The notes under the pieces: generated by a model | What the model was told of the DNA's origin: nothing | The model's database searches: none | Seen by the model: only the letters and a program-made list of their open reading frames with translations | Part shown: in pieces, positions 14,456 through 21,864 of the stretch | Numbering within the stretch: the stretch's first letter is position 1 | How the letters are laid out: every line of letters starts with the position of its first letter | NCBI GenBank assembly: GCA_964650485.1 | Contig: CAZYTX010000052.1 | Span: forward strand, 1 to 25,754 | Direction of reading: 5' to 3' | DNA from: CAZYTX01 sp964650485 | GTDB lineage: Bacteria; RBG-13-61-14; DATKZS01 | DNA: 25,754 nt | Program-made: the position numbers and the translations under genes

Positions 14456-16207
14456 ATGGCGGAACAGACGCCGGAAAAGGAGTGCGGAGACCGGGTGGGT
14501 GAGAGCGTCCGCGGGCGATGGCTCGCCGCCCTGGCCGCGGGCCTGCTCGGTGCCGCGGCCTTCGCCTGGTCGCTCCGATACGGGTTCGTGTTCGACGAGC
14601 GCATCCTTATCGAGGGCAACCCCGCGGTGCGCTCTTTCAGCCTGGACCTCGTCTTCGGGAGCAAGTTCTGGCCCGGCCCCTCCAGGGGCGTCTACTACCG
14701 GCCCCTGGTGACGCTCTCATACGCTGTCGGGTACGCCGCGGCCGGGGCCTCGCCCTGGGTTCACCACCTACTGAACGTCCTGGCCCACGCCGTCACATGC
14801 GCGCTCGCATACCTCCTGGTGCAAAGGCTCTGCGGCCGGCCCGCTTTCCTGTGCGCAGCGCTCTTCGCGCTCCACCCGGTCCACGCCGAGTCAGTGGCCT
14901 GGGTCCCCGGGCGGACCGACGTCCTTGCCGCGCTGTTCATGATCGCGTCGTGGCTCTCACTCTTGCGGGCGAGGGACTGCGTTAATTACGGCAAAGGCGC
15001 TGCGTGGTACTCTGCCGCGGGTATTTTGTTCCTGTGCGCCATGGGTTCAAAGGAGACGGCCTTTGTTCTCCCGGCCCTGGTGTTTTCGGCCGACTGGCTG
15101 CTCTTGCGGCGCCTGCGTCCATACGTTTACGAGTACGCGGGCATGGGAGCGCTGTTGCTTTTATTCCTCGCGGCGCGTTTTCTGGTGCTCTCCGGAGAAG
15201 GGCCTCCGCCGGCGCCTTTCGCCCTGGAAGGTCTGGGGCTTTCAGAGAAGGCCTCCTCGGTAATGGTGCTATTCGCGTACGCATTGAAGGAGCTCATCTA
15301 CCCGCACGCATGGAGGATTGACTACTTCTACGCGGACGCGGTGCCAGGCGCTTCTGCCTGGGCCAGGTTATTGTCCGCCGCTGCGATCTTAACCATTGTC
15401 GGCTGCGGGGTCCGGCAGAGGAGGAGGCGGCCGGTGTTCGCCTTGTGCGTTTTCGGCTTCCTGGTGAGCATGCTCCCGGTTTCTCACCTCGTCCCCTTCC
15501 CAACCACCTTTGCCCAGCGATTCTTGTACCTGCCGTCTCTCTTTTTCTGCCTGCTCGTCGCCGCGGGCATAAGCGGTCTCACGGGAGCGCCCGGGCCGGG
15601 GAGGCGCAGGCTCCTTGCAAGGACATTTGCCGCGGTGTTAGTGTTGCTGTTCGCGTCCATGTGCCTGTGGCGCGGACGCGCTTTCGAGGACGAGCTTTGC
15701 TTCTGGAAGCGGGCCGTGGCCCAGGCGCCCGAGCTCCCGATTGCGCGGAACTGGCTGGGGATCGCGTACCGCAACCGGGGCATGCTCGAGAAGGCGGGCG
15801 AGCAGTACAGGCGTGCCATCGAGCTCGGCCCGGACCTCACCATCGCCAGGATGAACCTCTCCGAGATACTGATCAGACTTGGGAGGCCCGACCAGGCCCT
15901 TTCCGAGCTCCGCTCCCTCGCGGCCAGCGAGCCCCGCAACCCCGACCTGCATGTAAACATCGGTATAGCCTACTCGCAAAAGGGGACGTGGGACAAGGCC
16001 GCGGAGCACTGGAGGAGGGCGGTCTCGCTCGACCCCTCGAGCTTCAGGGCCAACCTCATGCTGGCGAAATACTACATCGAAGTAGAAGGCGACCCCGAAA
16101 GGGCCGCCCCCTTCGTGGAGGCTGCGGCCAGGCTGCGGCCGGACCACCCCGCGGTGACGAGGCTGGAGGCGCTTTTGACGCAACGGCGCAACGGCGCAAC
16201 GGATTAA
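14456..16207 (+). CDS. TMTC-like polytopic membrane protein with C-terminal TPRs (putative glycosyltransferase)
   Basis: 583 residues. Residues ~21-405 are a multi-helix membrane domain of the GT39/TMTC type. After helix 1 there is an acidic loop (FVFDERILIEGNPAV), then HHLLNVLAHAVTCALAYLL and FALHPVHAESVAWVPGRTDVLAALF, the hallmark of the TMTC/DUF1736 group. Residues ~424-570 hold about four TPRs (ARNWLGIAYRNRGMLEKA, LHVNIGIAYSQKGTWDKA and others). Eukaryotic homologues O-mannosylate proteins. The bacterial ones are mostly unstudied, so transferase activity is inferred. The last residues (TQRRNGATD) are encoded by an 8-base tandem repeat that forms the left arm of a large inverted repeat, suggesting the natural C-terminus was altered by repeat insertion. 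Confidence 0.87.
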   Translation: MAEQTPEKECGDRVGESVRGRWLAALAAGLLGAAAFAWSLRYGFVFDERILIEGNPAVRSFSLDLVFGSKFWPGPSRGVYYRPLVTLSYAVGYAAAGASPWVHHLLNVLAHAVTCALAYLLVQRLCGRPAFLCAALFALHPVHAESVAWVPGRTDVLAALFMIASWLSLLRARDCVNYGKGAAWYSAAGILFLCAMGSKETAFVLPALVFSADWLLLRRLRPYVYEYAGMGALLLLFLAARFLVLSGEGPPPAPFALEGLGLSEKASSVMVLFAYALKELIYPHAWRIDYFYADAVPGASAWARLLSAAAILTIVGCGVRQRRRRPVFALCVFGFLVSMLPVSHLVPFPTTFAQRFLYLPSLFFCLLVAAGISGLTGAPGPGRRRLLARTFAAVLVLLFASMCLWRGRAFEDELCFWKRAVAQAPELPIARNWLGIAYRNRGMLEKAGEQYRRAIELGPDLTIARMNLSEILIRLGRPDQALSELRSLAASEPRNPDLHVNIGIAYSQKGTWDKAAEHWRRAVSLDPSSFRANLMLAKYYIEVEGDPERAAPFVEAAARLRPDHPAVTRLEALLTQRRNGATD

Positions 16208-16406
16208 GGAAAACGGCACAGAGAGAACAGAGGTGTTAGAACTGTTTACATAACCTCGCAAGGGCTCTGGTCGTAACTCCGCCTGCCAGGCGGCCTCAAG
16301 TTTTTATGTCGGCAAGGTGCCGGCGCTACTTCCATTGTCCGCGGACAATGAGGTTATGAAACCAGTTGTAATTTTTTGTTTTCGTAGCGCCGCTGCGCCG
16401 TTGCGT
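16178..16406. repeat. Large imperfect inverted-repeat element between convergent genes
   Basis: The outer arms 16178-16197 and 16387-16406 are inverted copies with 19 of 20 bases identical. The inner arms 16240-16257 and 16350-16367 match at 16 of 18. Between them lie a small hairpin (CCGCCTG/CAGGCGG, 16279-16293) and an 18-base perfect palindrome (16333-16350). The left outer arm is an 8-base tandem repeat (unit CAACGGCG) and runs into the coding end of the upstream gene. It occupies nearly the whole gap between the convergent stops at 16207 and 16427. It has no transposase and looks like a non-autonomous or palindromic repeat element that could also insulate the two genes. Confidence 0.7.
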
Positions 16407-16426
16407 CCAAGCTGAGCTTTGGTGGT

Positions 16427-17266
16427 CTAGTTGACCTTTACGTACGCCTGGTTGAGCACCTGTGCTTTTTCAGTGAAGGCCTGCACCGCGTATGTGCCCT
16501 GTTCGATCTTCCAGGCTTTGGTGGTGACGGCGTCTCCGGGCCAGACCGGGCTTGAGAAGCGGGCCTTGTACTCGGTTAGCCTGGAGGGATCGTCGCCGCA
16601 CAGTCCCTTTATGAGCGACTTGCACACGATGCCGAAGGTGCACAGCCCGTGGAGTATGGGGGAGTCGAACCCTCCCATCTTTGCGAACTCGGGGTCTATG
16701 TGCAGGGGGTTGTAGTCCCCGGAGAGGCGGTATAGCGCGGCCTGGTCGGGCGAGGTCGGATAGGTGTCAGTATAGTCGGGTCCCTTGCCTTCGGGCGGGT
16801 CCCATGAGGGGGCCCTGGGTCCCCGGTCCCCTCCGAAGCCGCCCTCTCCCCGGCAGAACAGGCTGATGTAGTTGTCGAACAGGTGATCGCCGTTTGCGTC
16901 CGTTGTCCTGGTGTTGATGGCCACCAGCGCTCCCTTGCCCTTGTCGTATATTGCCGAGACCTCTGGGGTGGTTATGAACTTTCCCTCCTTTGGTATGGGC
17001 TTTTTCATGAATATTCCCTGCTCGCCGTGGAGTATCATCATGGGGTTTGCGCCCAGGTCGGCCTTCATCTGTTGCATGGCCTCAAGCGAGGGTATGACCG
17101 AGAAGGCGGGTATGACCTGGAGCCCCTGTTTAAAGTTCTCGTACACGTACTTTAGCTCATCGGCCCTTGCTCCGATGCCCAGGTGATATAGCACCACGTC
17201 CCTCCAGGAGTAGGGGTGCTCCACGGGCTCGCCTTTCTGGCCGGCAACATCGGGGTTTACAGGCAT
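16427..17266 (-). CDS. MaoC-type (R)-specific enoyl-CoA hydratase (hydratase 2) family protein
   Basis: 279 residues, a double-hotdog hydratase. The C-terminal half carries the hydratase 2 motif LYRLSGDYNPLHIDP with catalytic Asp184 and His189, followed by GFDSPILHGLCTFG. The N-terminal hotdog lacks that motif, as usual for two-domain MaoC proteins of the MFE-2/hydratase 2 type. It should hydrate trans-2-enoyl-CoA to (R)-3-hydroxyacyl-CoA or act on a related substrate. The start at 17266 has AAGGAGA about 6 bases upstream. It lies downstream of thiolase and thioesterase on the same strand but 218 bases away across a repeat element, so it may be transcribed separately. I see no convincing promoter. 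Confidence 0.9.
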   Translation of the reverse strand: MPVNPDVAGQKGEPVEHPYSWRDVVLYHLGIGARADELKYVYENFKQGLQVIPAFSVIPSLEAMQQMKADLGANPMMILHGEQGIFMKKPIPKEGKFITTPEVSAIYDKGKGALVAINTRTTDANGDHLFDNYISLFCRGEGGFGGDRGPRAPSWDPPEGKGPDYTDTYPTSPDQAALYRLSGDYNPLHIDPEFAKMGGFDSPILHGLCTFGIVCKSLIKGLCGDDPSRLTEYKARFSSPVWPGDAVTTKAWKIEQGTYAVQAFTEKAQVLNQAYVKVN

Positions 17267-17289
17267 TGGGTTCTCCTTTCCGTATACAT

Positions 17290-17460
17290 TTTCTCACGCA
17301 AAGGCGCAGAGGCGCAGAGGAAAAAGCAAGGTAAATGCTGTGCTTTGTATTTCTGGAAAACCATGTCCGGCATTTCCGGGCCGGACCCTTGAAACGTCTC
17401 ATGTCTAAACACGGAGCGCCCTGAGCAATGGATTTTTTATTCTCTGCGTTCTACTCTACC
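17290..17460. repeat. Dispersed 8-base-periodic repeat in the thioesterase-MaoC gap
   Basis: The gap 17267-17484 holds no gene. Its left part (about 17290-17325) has ACGCAAAGGCGCAGAGGCGCAGAGG-like sequence with an 8-base period (unit AGGCGCAG). The right part (about 17428-17460) contains a TTCTCTGCGTTCT stretch resembling the inverted counterpart. Between them a perfect 7-bp hairpin (GTCCGGC/GCCGGAC, 17365-17386) could act as a weak processing or termination signal. Similar sequence occurs at 4231-4256, 16178-16233, 20956-21018 and 25701-25740. Confidence 0.55.
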
Positions 17461-17484
17461 GCCCCCGCGTGATAAAATCTGTGG

Positions 17485-17958
17485 TTACTTGTCGAGCAGG
17501 CCGAGAAGCCTGGCAGCGCCTTTCATGTGTTTTAGCTGGTACACTGCCTCGGCATCGGATACGACCACGCCGTTCTCGTCCTTGATCTCGATCTTCACCT
17601 GGAAGTCTAGTTTTCCGTTTTTATGGGCCTGGTCCACGATGCGGGCGGCCTCTTCCCGGTCGAGTACGTAGCCGGCCGTTACATCTGTGTGCACCGGCTT
17701 TAAGAACCTTATGTTCACGGACTTCACCAGCGGCATGATCTCGTGCTCCATGAAGTAGACCACCACGATGGCGCCGCCGGTCATCTCTGCAAGCGTGAAC
17801 AGCGCTCCCGCGTACAAGGTCCCCACGTGGCTCTTGTTGGGCTCGAGAGGCATGAATATCTCGACGCCCTCCTTGTCGAGGCGCCTGGCCTTGATGCCCG
17901 CCCTGGTCGCAAAGGGGATGATGTTATCGAACAACGAGTATATGTCCAGTTCAGCCAT
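17485..17958 (-). CDS. Hotdog-fold thioesterase (PaaI/DUF4442-like)
   Basis: 157 residues, a single hotdog domain. The segment NKSHVGTLYAGALFTLAEMTGGA matches the substrate-binding/active-site helix region of PaaI/DUF4442-type acyl-CoA thioesterases, and VKSVNIRFLKPVHTDVTAGY the central strand that follows. Such enzymes hydrolyse acyl-CoA, often to release trapped CoA during fatty-acid or aromatic-acid breakdown; the substrate here cannot be read. The gene starts 18 bases after the thiolase stop with a GGGAAG ribosome site, so the two are almost certainly cotranscribed. Confidence 0.88.
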   Translation of the reverse strand: MAELDIYSLFDNIIPFATRAGIKARRLDKEGVEIFMPLEPNKSHVGTLYAGALFTLAEMTGGAIVVVYFMEHEIMPLVKSVNIRFLKPVHTDVTAGYVLDREEAARIVDQAHKNGKLDFQVKIEIKDENGVVVSDAEAVYQLKHMKGAARLLGLLDK

Positions 17959-17976
17959 GCAAAGCTTCCCGGCTTA

Positions 17977-19206
17977 TTACACCGCCTCCACCACGGTGGC
18001 GATGCCCACTCCGCCGCCTCCGCACATCATCTGCACCGCGGCCTTTCCCTTAATGCGCTTCAAGTGCCTGCACATCTCGGAGAAGTATATTGTGCCTGAT
18101 GCGCCGATGGGGTGTCCCAGCGCGATGGCGCCGCCGGTGGGGTTTATCCTCTCGTCCATGCGGTCGTATCCCAGCTCGTCGGCGAACTGCAAGAGCGGCG
18201 ATGCAAAGGCCTCGTTAGGCTCGATGATGTCCATGTCGTCAATGGTCTTGCCTGCGCGCTTCAATGCCTTTTGGGCGGCCGGTATGGGGGCCAGCAGCAT
18301 GGGGACGGGCGCTCCTCCGGCCACGGCGCATGAGGTGATCTTGCAAAGCGGCTCCAGCCCCAGCTCCTCGGCCTTGTCCGCGCTCATGAGCAGCACTGCC
18401 GCGGCCCCGTCCACGATCTGTGAGGAGTTGCCGGCTGTGACTATGCCGTCGTCCTGGAAGGGTGTCTTGAGCTTCTGCAGGTCGGCCCAGAACCCGTCCG
18501 GGTCGTCCACCGCCTTTGGCCGGATCACCTCGTCCTTGTCCACCTTCTTCTTCTCGCCGTCCCATTCGAACTCGAAGGGGATGATGTTGTCGAACCACCC
18601 CTTGCGCTCGGCCTCAACCGCGTTCTGCATGCTGCGCATCCCGAACCTGTCCAGGTCCTCGCGGGTGTGCTCCTGGTCCTTGGATATGATCTCCGAGCAT
18701 TTTCCCTGCGGCACGAACATCTTGGTCTCCATGATGCGCGGCGACATGCGCACCGGGTACTTGGCGTCCATGGCCACCTTTGCGTCCGAGCCCATGCCGT
18801 AGTGGGACATGATCTCCACCCCGGCGCACATCATGACCTCGCCCTGGTCGAGCATGATCTCGTTGGCCGAGATGTTGATGGCCTTGAGCCCGGCGTTGCA
18901 GTACTGGTTCACCGTGGCCCCCGCGGCCTCCTCGGGTATGCCGGCCAGGAGCGAGGCCACCCTGCCGATGTTCAGGCCCTGCTCGCCTATCTGGGAGAGG
19001 CACCCCACCATCACGTTCTCGATCTCGGCCTCGTTGAACTTGTCGGTTTTCTGGTGCACCCGGTCCAGGAGCCCGCGCATGGTGTTTGCAAGGAGGTCCT
19101 GGGCCGAGGCCTGGCATAGCTGGCCCCCCTTCTCCATGCCTTTCCACCCGGACTTGCCGATGGCCGACCTCACCGCGTCAATTACAACCGCCTGTTTCGT
19201 TGCCAT
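17977..19206 (-). CDS. Thiolase (acetyl-CoA C-acyltransferase family)
   Basis: 409 residues, full length for the family. The active-site nucleophile is Cys103 (VNQYCNAGL), with NPTGGAIALGHPIGASG providing His365 and MMCGGGGVG the second Cys395. All three catalytic residues are present, so it should be active. Thiolases either cleave 3-ketoacyl-CoA in beta-oxidation or condense acyl-CoAs; the sequence does not tell which. Neighbouring thioesterase and MaoC hydratase suggest acyl-CoA degradation. AAGGAGA precedes the ATG at 7 bases, and a strong promoter lies upstream. No dehydrogenase for the 3-hydroxyacyl step is in the window. Confidence 0.95.
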   Translation of the reverse strand: MATKQAVVIDAVRSAIGKSGWKGMEKGGQLCQASAQDLLANTMRGLLDRVHQKTDKFNEAEIENVMVGCLSQIGEQGLNIGRVASLLAGIPEEAAGATVNQYCNAGLKAINISANEIMLDQGEVMMCAGVEIMSHYGMGSDAKVAMDAKYPVRMSPRIMETKMFVPQGKCSEIISKDQEHTREDLDRFGMRSMQNAVEAERKGWFDNIIPFEFEWDGEKKKVDKDEVIRPKAVDDPDGFWADLQKLKTPFQDDGIVTAGNSSQIVDGAAAVLLMSADKAEELGLEPLCKITSCAVAGGAPVPMLLAPIPAAQKALKRAGKTIDDMDIIEPNEAFASPLLQFADELGYDRMDERINPTGGAIALGHPIGASGTIYFSEMCRHLKRIKGKAAVQMMCGGGGVGIATVVEAV

Positions 19207-19290
19207 GATCCGTCTCCTTTCCTTCTCGATTTTCCATGCCTCTTGAAATTCCGCTCAGTAAACGTGGTAAAGCCTACAACAGACAGAGCC

Positions 19291-19318
19291 AATATAGCAA
19301 ATGTTATGAGCAAGTCAA
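19291..19318 (-). promoter_or_regulatory. Promoter of the thiolase-thioesterase unit
   Basis: On the minus strand TTGACT (19318-19313) and TATATT (19296-19291), spaced by 16 bases, each match 5 of 6 consensus bases. The predicted start near 19284 leaves a leader of about 78 bases before the thiolase ATG. Confidence 0.6.
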
Positions 19319-19365
19319 CACCGTGCTCTTTCCCTTTTCCTGCGCCCTGTGTTAATTTCTTTGTC

Positions 19366-20940
19366 GTGAAAACACGCTTTTTCATGATCGCCCTGGCCGC
19401 GGTGGTGCTCGCTGGAGTGGGTCTCAGGGCCTTTCACCTGGACGCGGACGCGCCGGCAAGGTTCCCCAACGGCTACTCCTCGAGCGCCCCCCTAAAGGAC
19501 GAGTCTGCCAAGTGCTTTGCTCCGCGCAACCGGGCGCTTTTCGGGCAGTGGCGGACCTCGCCCCATGACGACTACCAGTACTGGGAGACGCTGAGCCCGG
19601 TGTGGACCTGGAGCACCTACCTTTGGTTCGAGCTTTTTGGCACGGGCTACAAGGAGGCCAGGGCATGGGCCCTTTTGTGGTCCGCTCTCTCCATTATCGC
19701 GTTGTACGCGGCACTCGGGGCGAGGTCCCGGGAAGCGGCTCTTTTCTCCGCTGCACTGATGGCGCTCAACTTCTACGCGGTGATATTCGGAAGGCTTGCA
19801 CTCTTGGAGACGCCGGTGAATGCGCTCCTGCTCATCGCTTTCGCTTTCCAGGTCCGGGCTCTGGATCGGCCGGTAATGCTGGGGCCGGCTGCCGCGGCGT
19901 GGTTGTGCGCGTGGCTCGTGAAGCAGAGCGCGGTGGTTTACCTGCCGGTGCTGGCGCTGGGCGCGGCCCTGGTGTGGTCCAGGGCTGAGCGTGGCCGGGA
20001 GAAGCGGGCCGGACTTTTGCTTGCCGCGCTTTTCGTGGTTGTCGCCGGTCTGTTCCTTTTGTCTTGGGACTACCGCATACGGACCGTGATGAACGTGCGG
20101 CACGCGCTGGCTTACTTTCCGGACCAGAGCTACACCTGGATGCGGGCGGACCCCGGCCGCACGCTCGCGGCAATAAAGGAGAACCTCACCGTTGACTTCG
20201 TGCGAGGCTACCTTGCCATGATGCCGGTGGCAGCGCCGCTGGCGCTTGTCGAGGTCGTGCTGGTGGTGCTTGCCCTGATAAAGAGCAGGCGGGCCGACTA
20301 CGTGGGGGTCCTTGCAGTGGCCTGGTGGGTGTGCGCCCGGGCCGCGCTCACCCTGCAGGGGCAGAAGGTGGTGAGGTTCTACCTGGTGGGCATTCCCCCG
20401 GCGGTCCTGCTGGCCGGGCTTGCCGTGCACAGGCTGGCAGGGCTTTACAGGGAAAAGGGCGGGGGGCCCGGAAAAGTGCGGGCCCTGATGGCGGCGCTGC
20501 TGGTATGCGCGGGCGTTATGCACCTCCCCCCCTGGCTCTCCTGGGCGAGCGAGTACCCGAGGGAGATAAAGAAGGCCGCGCAAGAGATCGAGCGCATCAT
20601 CAAAGACGAGCGGGCCGTGGTGGCGGGCAGGTGGGCCCCGCCGCTGTGCTTCGACACGCGGTACAAGACCTATTACATAAAGAGCGTGTTCAACCGCAAG
20701 GCGTCCCAGATACGGTCCTTGGGCATCACCCACGTGGTCCTTTCCAGGGAGGCGGCGGAGGGGCGTGAATACGATCCCGTATCAAGGCGGCTCAAGAGGT
20801 TCTTTCCATCCCCGTATGAGCGCCGGGAGAAGCTGGGGACCATAGTGATGTGGGAGGGCGGGGCCAGGGAGGTCGAGCTTTCGGTTTACTCAATAAGCAT
20901 CCCCCGCCTGGAAAGAGCCGGGCCTGGCCGGGAGGACTAA
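19366..20940 (+). CDS. GT39/ArnT-like polytopic membrane glycosyltransferase
   Basis: 524 residues if started at GTG 19366 (VKTRFFMIALAAVVLAG). I chose this because positive residues directly precede membrane helix 1. The frame stays open to an ATG at 19243, but that upstream part is poorly protein-like and covers the divergent thiolase promoter. ATG 19384 is another option; none has a clear ribosome site. After helix 1 a long, partly acidic loop (PLKDES, SPHDDYQYWETLSPVW) is followed by about ten helices. This is the plan of dolichyl/undecaprenyl-phosphate-sugar transferases (ArnT/PMT_2). A small soluble C-terminal domain ends the protein. It probably uses a lipid-linked sugar at the periplasmic face; donor and acceptor are unknown. 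Divergent from the thiolase gene. Confidence 0.82.
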   Translation: MKTRFFMIALAAVVLAGVGLRAFHLDADAPARFPNGYSSSAPLKDESAKCFAPRNRALFGQWRTSPHDDYQYWETLSPVWTWSTYLWFELFGTGYKEARAWALLWSALSIIALYAALGARSREAALFSAALMALNFYAVIFGRLALLETPVNALLLIAFAFQVRALDRPVMLGPAAAAWLCAWLVKQSAVVYLPVLALGAALVWSRAERGREKRAGLLLAALFVVVAGLFLLSWDYRIRTVMNVRHALAYFPDQSYTWMRADPGRTLAAIKENLTVDFVRGYLAMMPVAAPLALVEVVLVVLALIKSRRADYVGVLAVAWWVCARAALTLQGQKVVRFYLVGIPPAVLLAGLAVHRLAGLYREKGGGPGKVRALMAALLVCAGVMHLPPWLSWASEYPREIKKAAQEIERIIKDERAVVAGRWAPPLCFDTRYKTYYIKSVFNRKASQIRSLGITHVVLSREAAEGREYDPVSRRLKRFFPSPYERREKLGTIVMWEGGAREVELSVYSISIPRLERAGPGRED

Positions 20941-20955
20941 GTGCAAGATTTTTTT

Positions 20956-21018
20956 AACCACAAAGACGCGAAGGTCCCAAAGGGAAGAGAACTTAGCGTT
21001 CTTTGTGACCTGGTGGTT
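20956..21018. repeat. Dispersed palindromic repeat, copy with both arms
   Basis: AACCACAAAGACGCGAAGG at the left and an inverted CTTTGTGACCTGGTGGTT at the right form an imperfect palindrome. The left arm shares most of its first 38 bases with 25701-25739. It fills the gap between the GT39-like gene and the nucleotidyltransferase gene. Confidence 0.7.
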
Positions 21019-21056
21019 TTAGAAAAGAGCAGCGATGCCGACAGAGGGGCGAATGG

Positions 21057-21803
21057 ATGAGGGACTTGAAAGGCATGGTGCTTGCCGCGGGCCTGGGCGT
21101 CAGGCTGCGGCCCTTGACCGAGCGGATGCCCAAGGCCCTGGTGCGCGTGGCCGGCAGGCCCATGATCCATTACCCGCTGTTGTGGCTGAAGTCCCAGGGC
21201 GTGCGCCAGGTGGTGATAAACACGCACTACCTTGGAGGGATGATCGAGCACGAGCTGGGCCAAGGCTCCGGGCTGGGCCTTTGTATCCACTGGTCCAGGG
21301 AGGACGAGCTCCTGGGCACCGGGGGCGGAGCGGCCAGGGCCAGCCGGGTGACCGGTTTCAAGGAGCTTGTGCTCATAAACGCTGACACCCTGGTTGACGC
21401 GAGCCTTGCATCGCTGTTTGAGATGCACCGGCAGGCGAATGCCGCTGCAACCATGGCCCTGGTGGAGCAGAAGGACACGGATAAGTATACGCCGGTGATG
21501 ACGGACGAGGGTGGACTGGTCCGCTCGATCGGCGGGATGCCGGAGAACTCCGAAGGGCAGGGCGGACTCTCGAGAAAAGTCTTCGCCGGGCTGTCCATCA
21601 TAGGACCCGAGATCATCGGTCTGCTGCCCCCGGACCGGCCCGCGTGCCTGGTGCGGCACGGCATTGTGCCGGCGATCGAGCAGGGCAAAGTCGTGGCCGC
21701 GTATGGTTACAAAGGTTACTGGAGGGCGCTCGACACCGCGGCCGCGATCGAGCGGGCGGAAGATGAGCTGCGTCATTCTCCCCTGTCATACCCCTTAAAA
21801 TGA
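21057..21803 (+). CDS. Sugar-phosphate nucleotidyltransferase (MurU / GlmU-N / RfbA-like)
   Basis: 248 residues. The N-terminal signature GMVLAAGLGVRLRPLTERMPKAL (Gly12, Arg16, Lys26) binds the NTP. LLGTGGG and LVLINADTLVD (metal-binding Asp) complete the nucleotidyltransferase fold. There is no C-terminal left-handed beta-helix, so it is the short single-domain form, as in MurNAc-1-phosphate uridylyltransferase (MurU) or small mannose-1-phosphate guanylyltransferases; the sugar cannot be read. GAGGGG precedes the ATG by about 8 bases. It sits between a membrane glycosyltransferase and a reductase on the same strand and may supply an activated sugar, but linkage to its neighbours is only positional. 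Confidence 0.88.
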   Translation: MRDLKGMVLAAGLGVRLRPLTERMPKALVRVAGRPMIHYPLLWLKSQGVRQVVINTHYLGGMIEHELGQGSGLGLCIHWSREDELLGTGGGAARASRVTGFKELVLINADTLVDASLASLFEMHRQANAAATMALVEQKDTDKYTPVMTDEGGLVRSIGGMPENSEGQGGLSRKVFAGLSIIGPEIIGLLPPDRPACLVRHGIVPAIEQGKVVAAYGYKGYWRALDTAAAIERAEDELRHSPLSYPLK

Positions 21804-21864
21804 GTTGCCTCGCCTTGATTGATGCTTAGACTCTATTGGTGAATACAAAATGGAGGTCACGGGA

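Noticed and set aside
16279..16305. Intrinsic terminator after the TMTC-like gene (CCGCCTG/CAGGCGG hairpin, then TTTTT)
   Set aside because: The T-run begins 7 bases after the stem, too far for a standard intrinsic terminator, so I leave it as part of the repeat element.
16178..17460. CRISPR array
   Set aside because: The repeats are 8-base-periodic and dispersed, without regular 25-40-base repeats and spacers, and no cas genes are present.
19492..20733. Minus-strand open frame (413 codons) opposite the GT39-like gene
   Set aside because: The plus-strand product has coherent membrane helices; the antisense product is an incoherent His/Pro/Gln-rich sequence.
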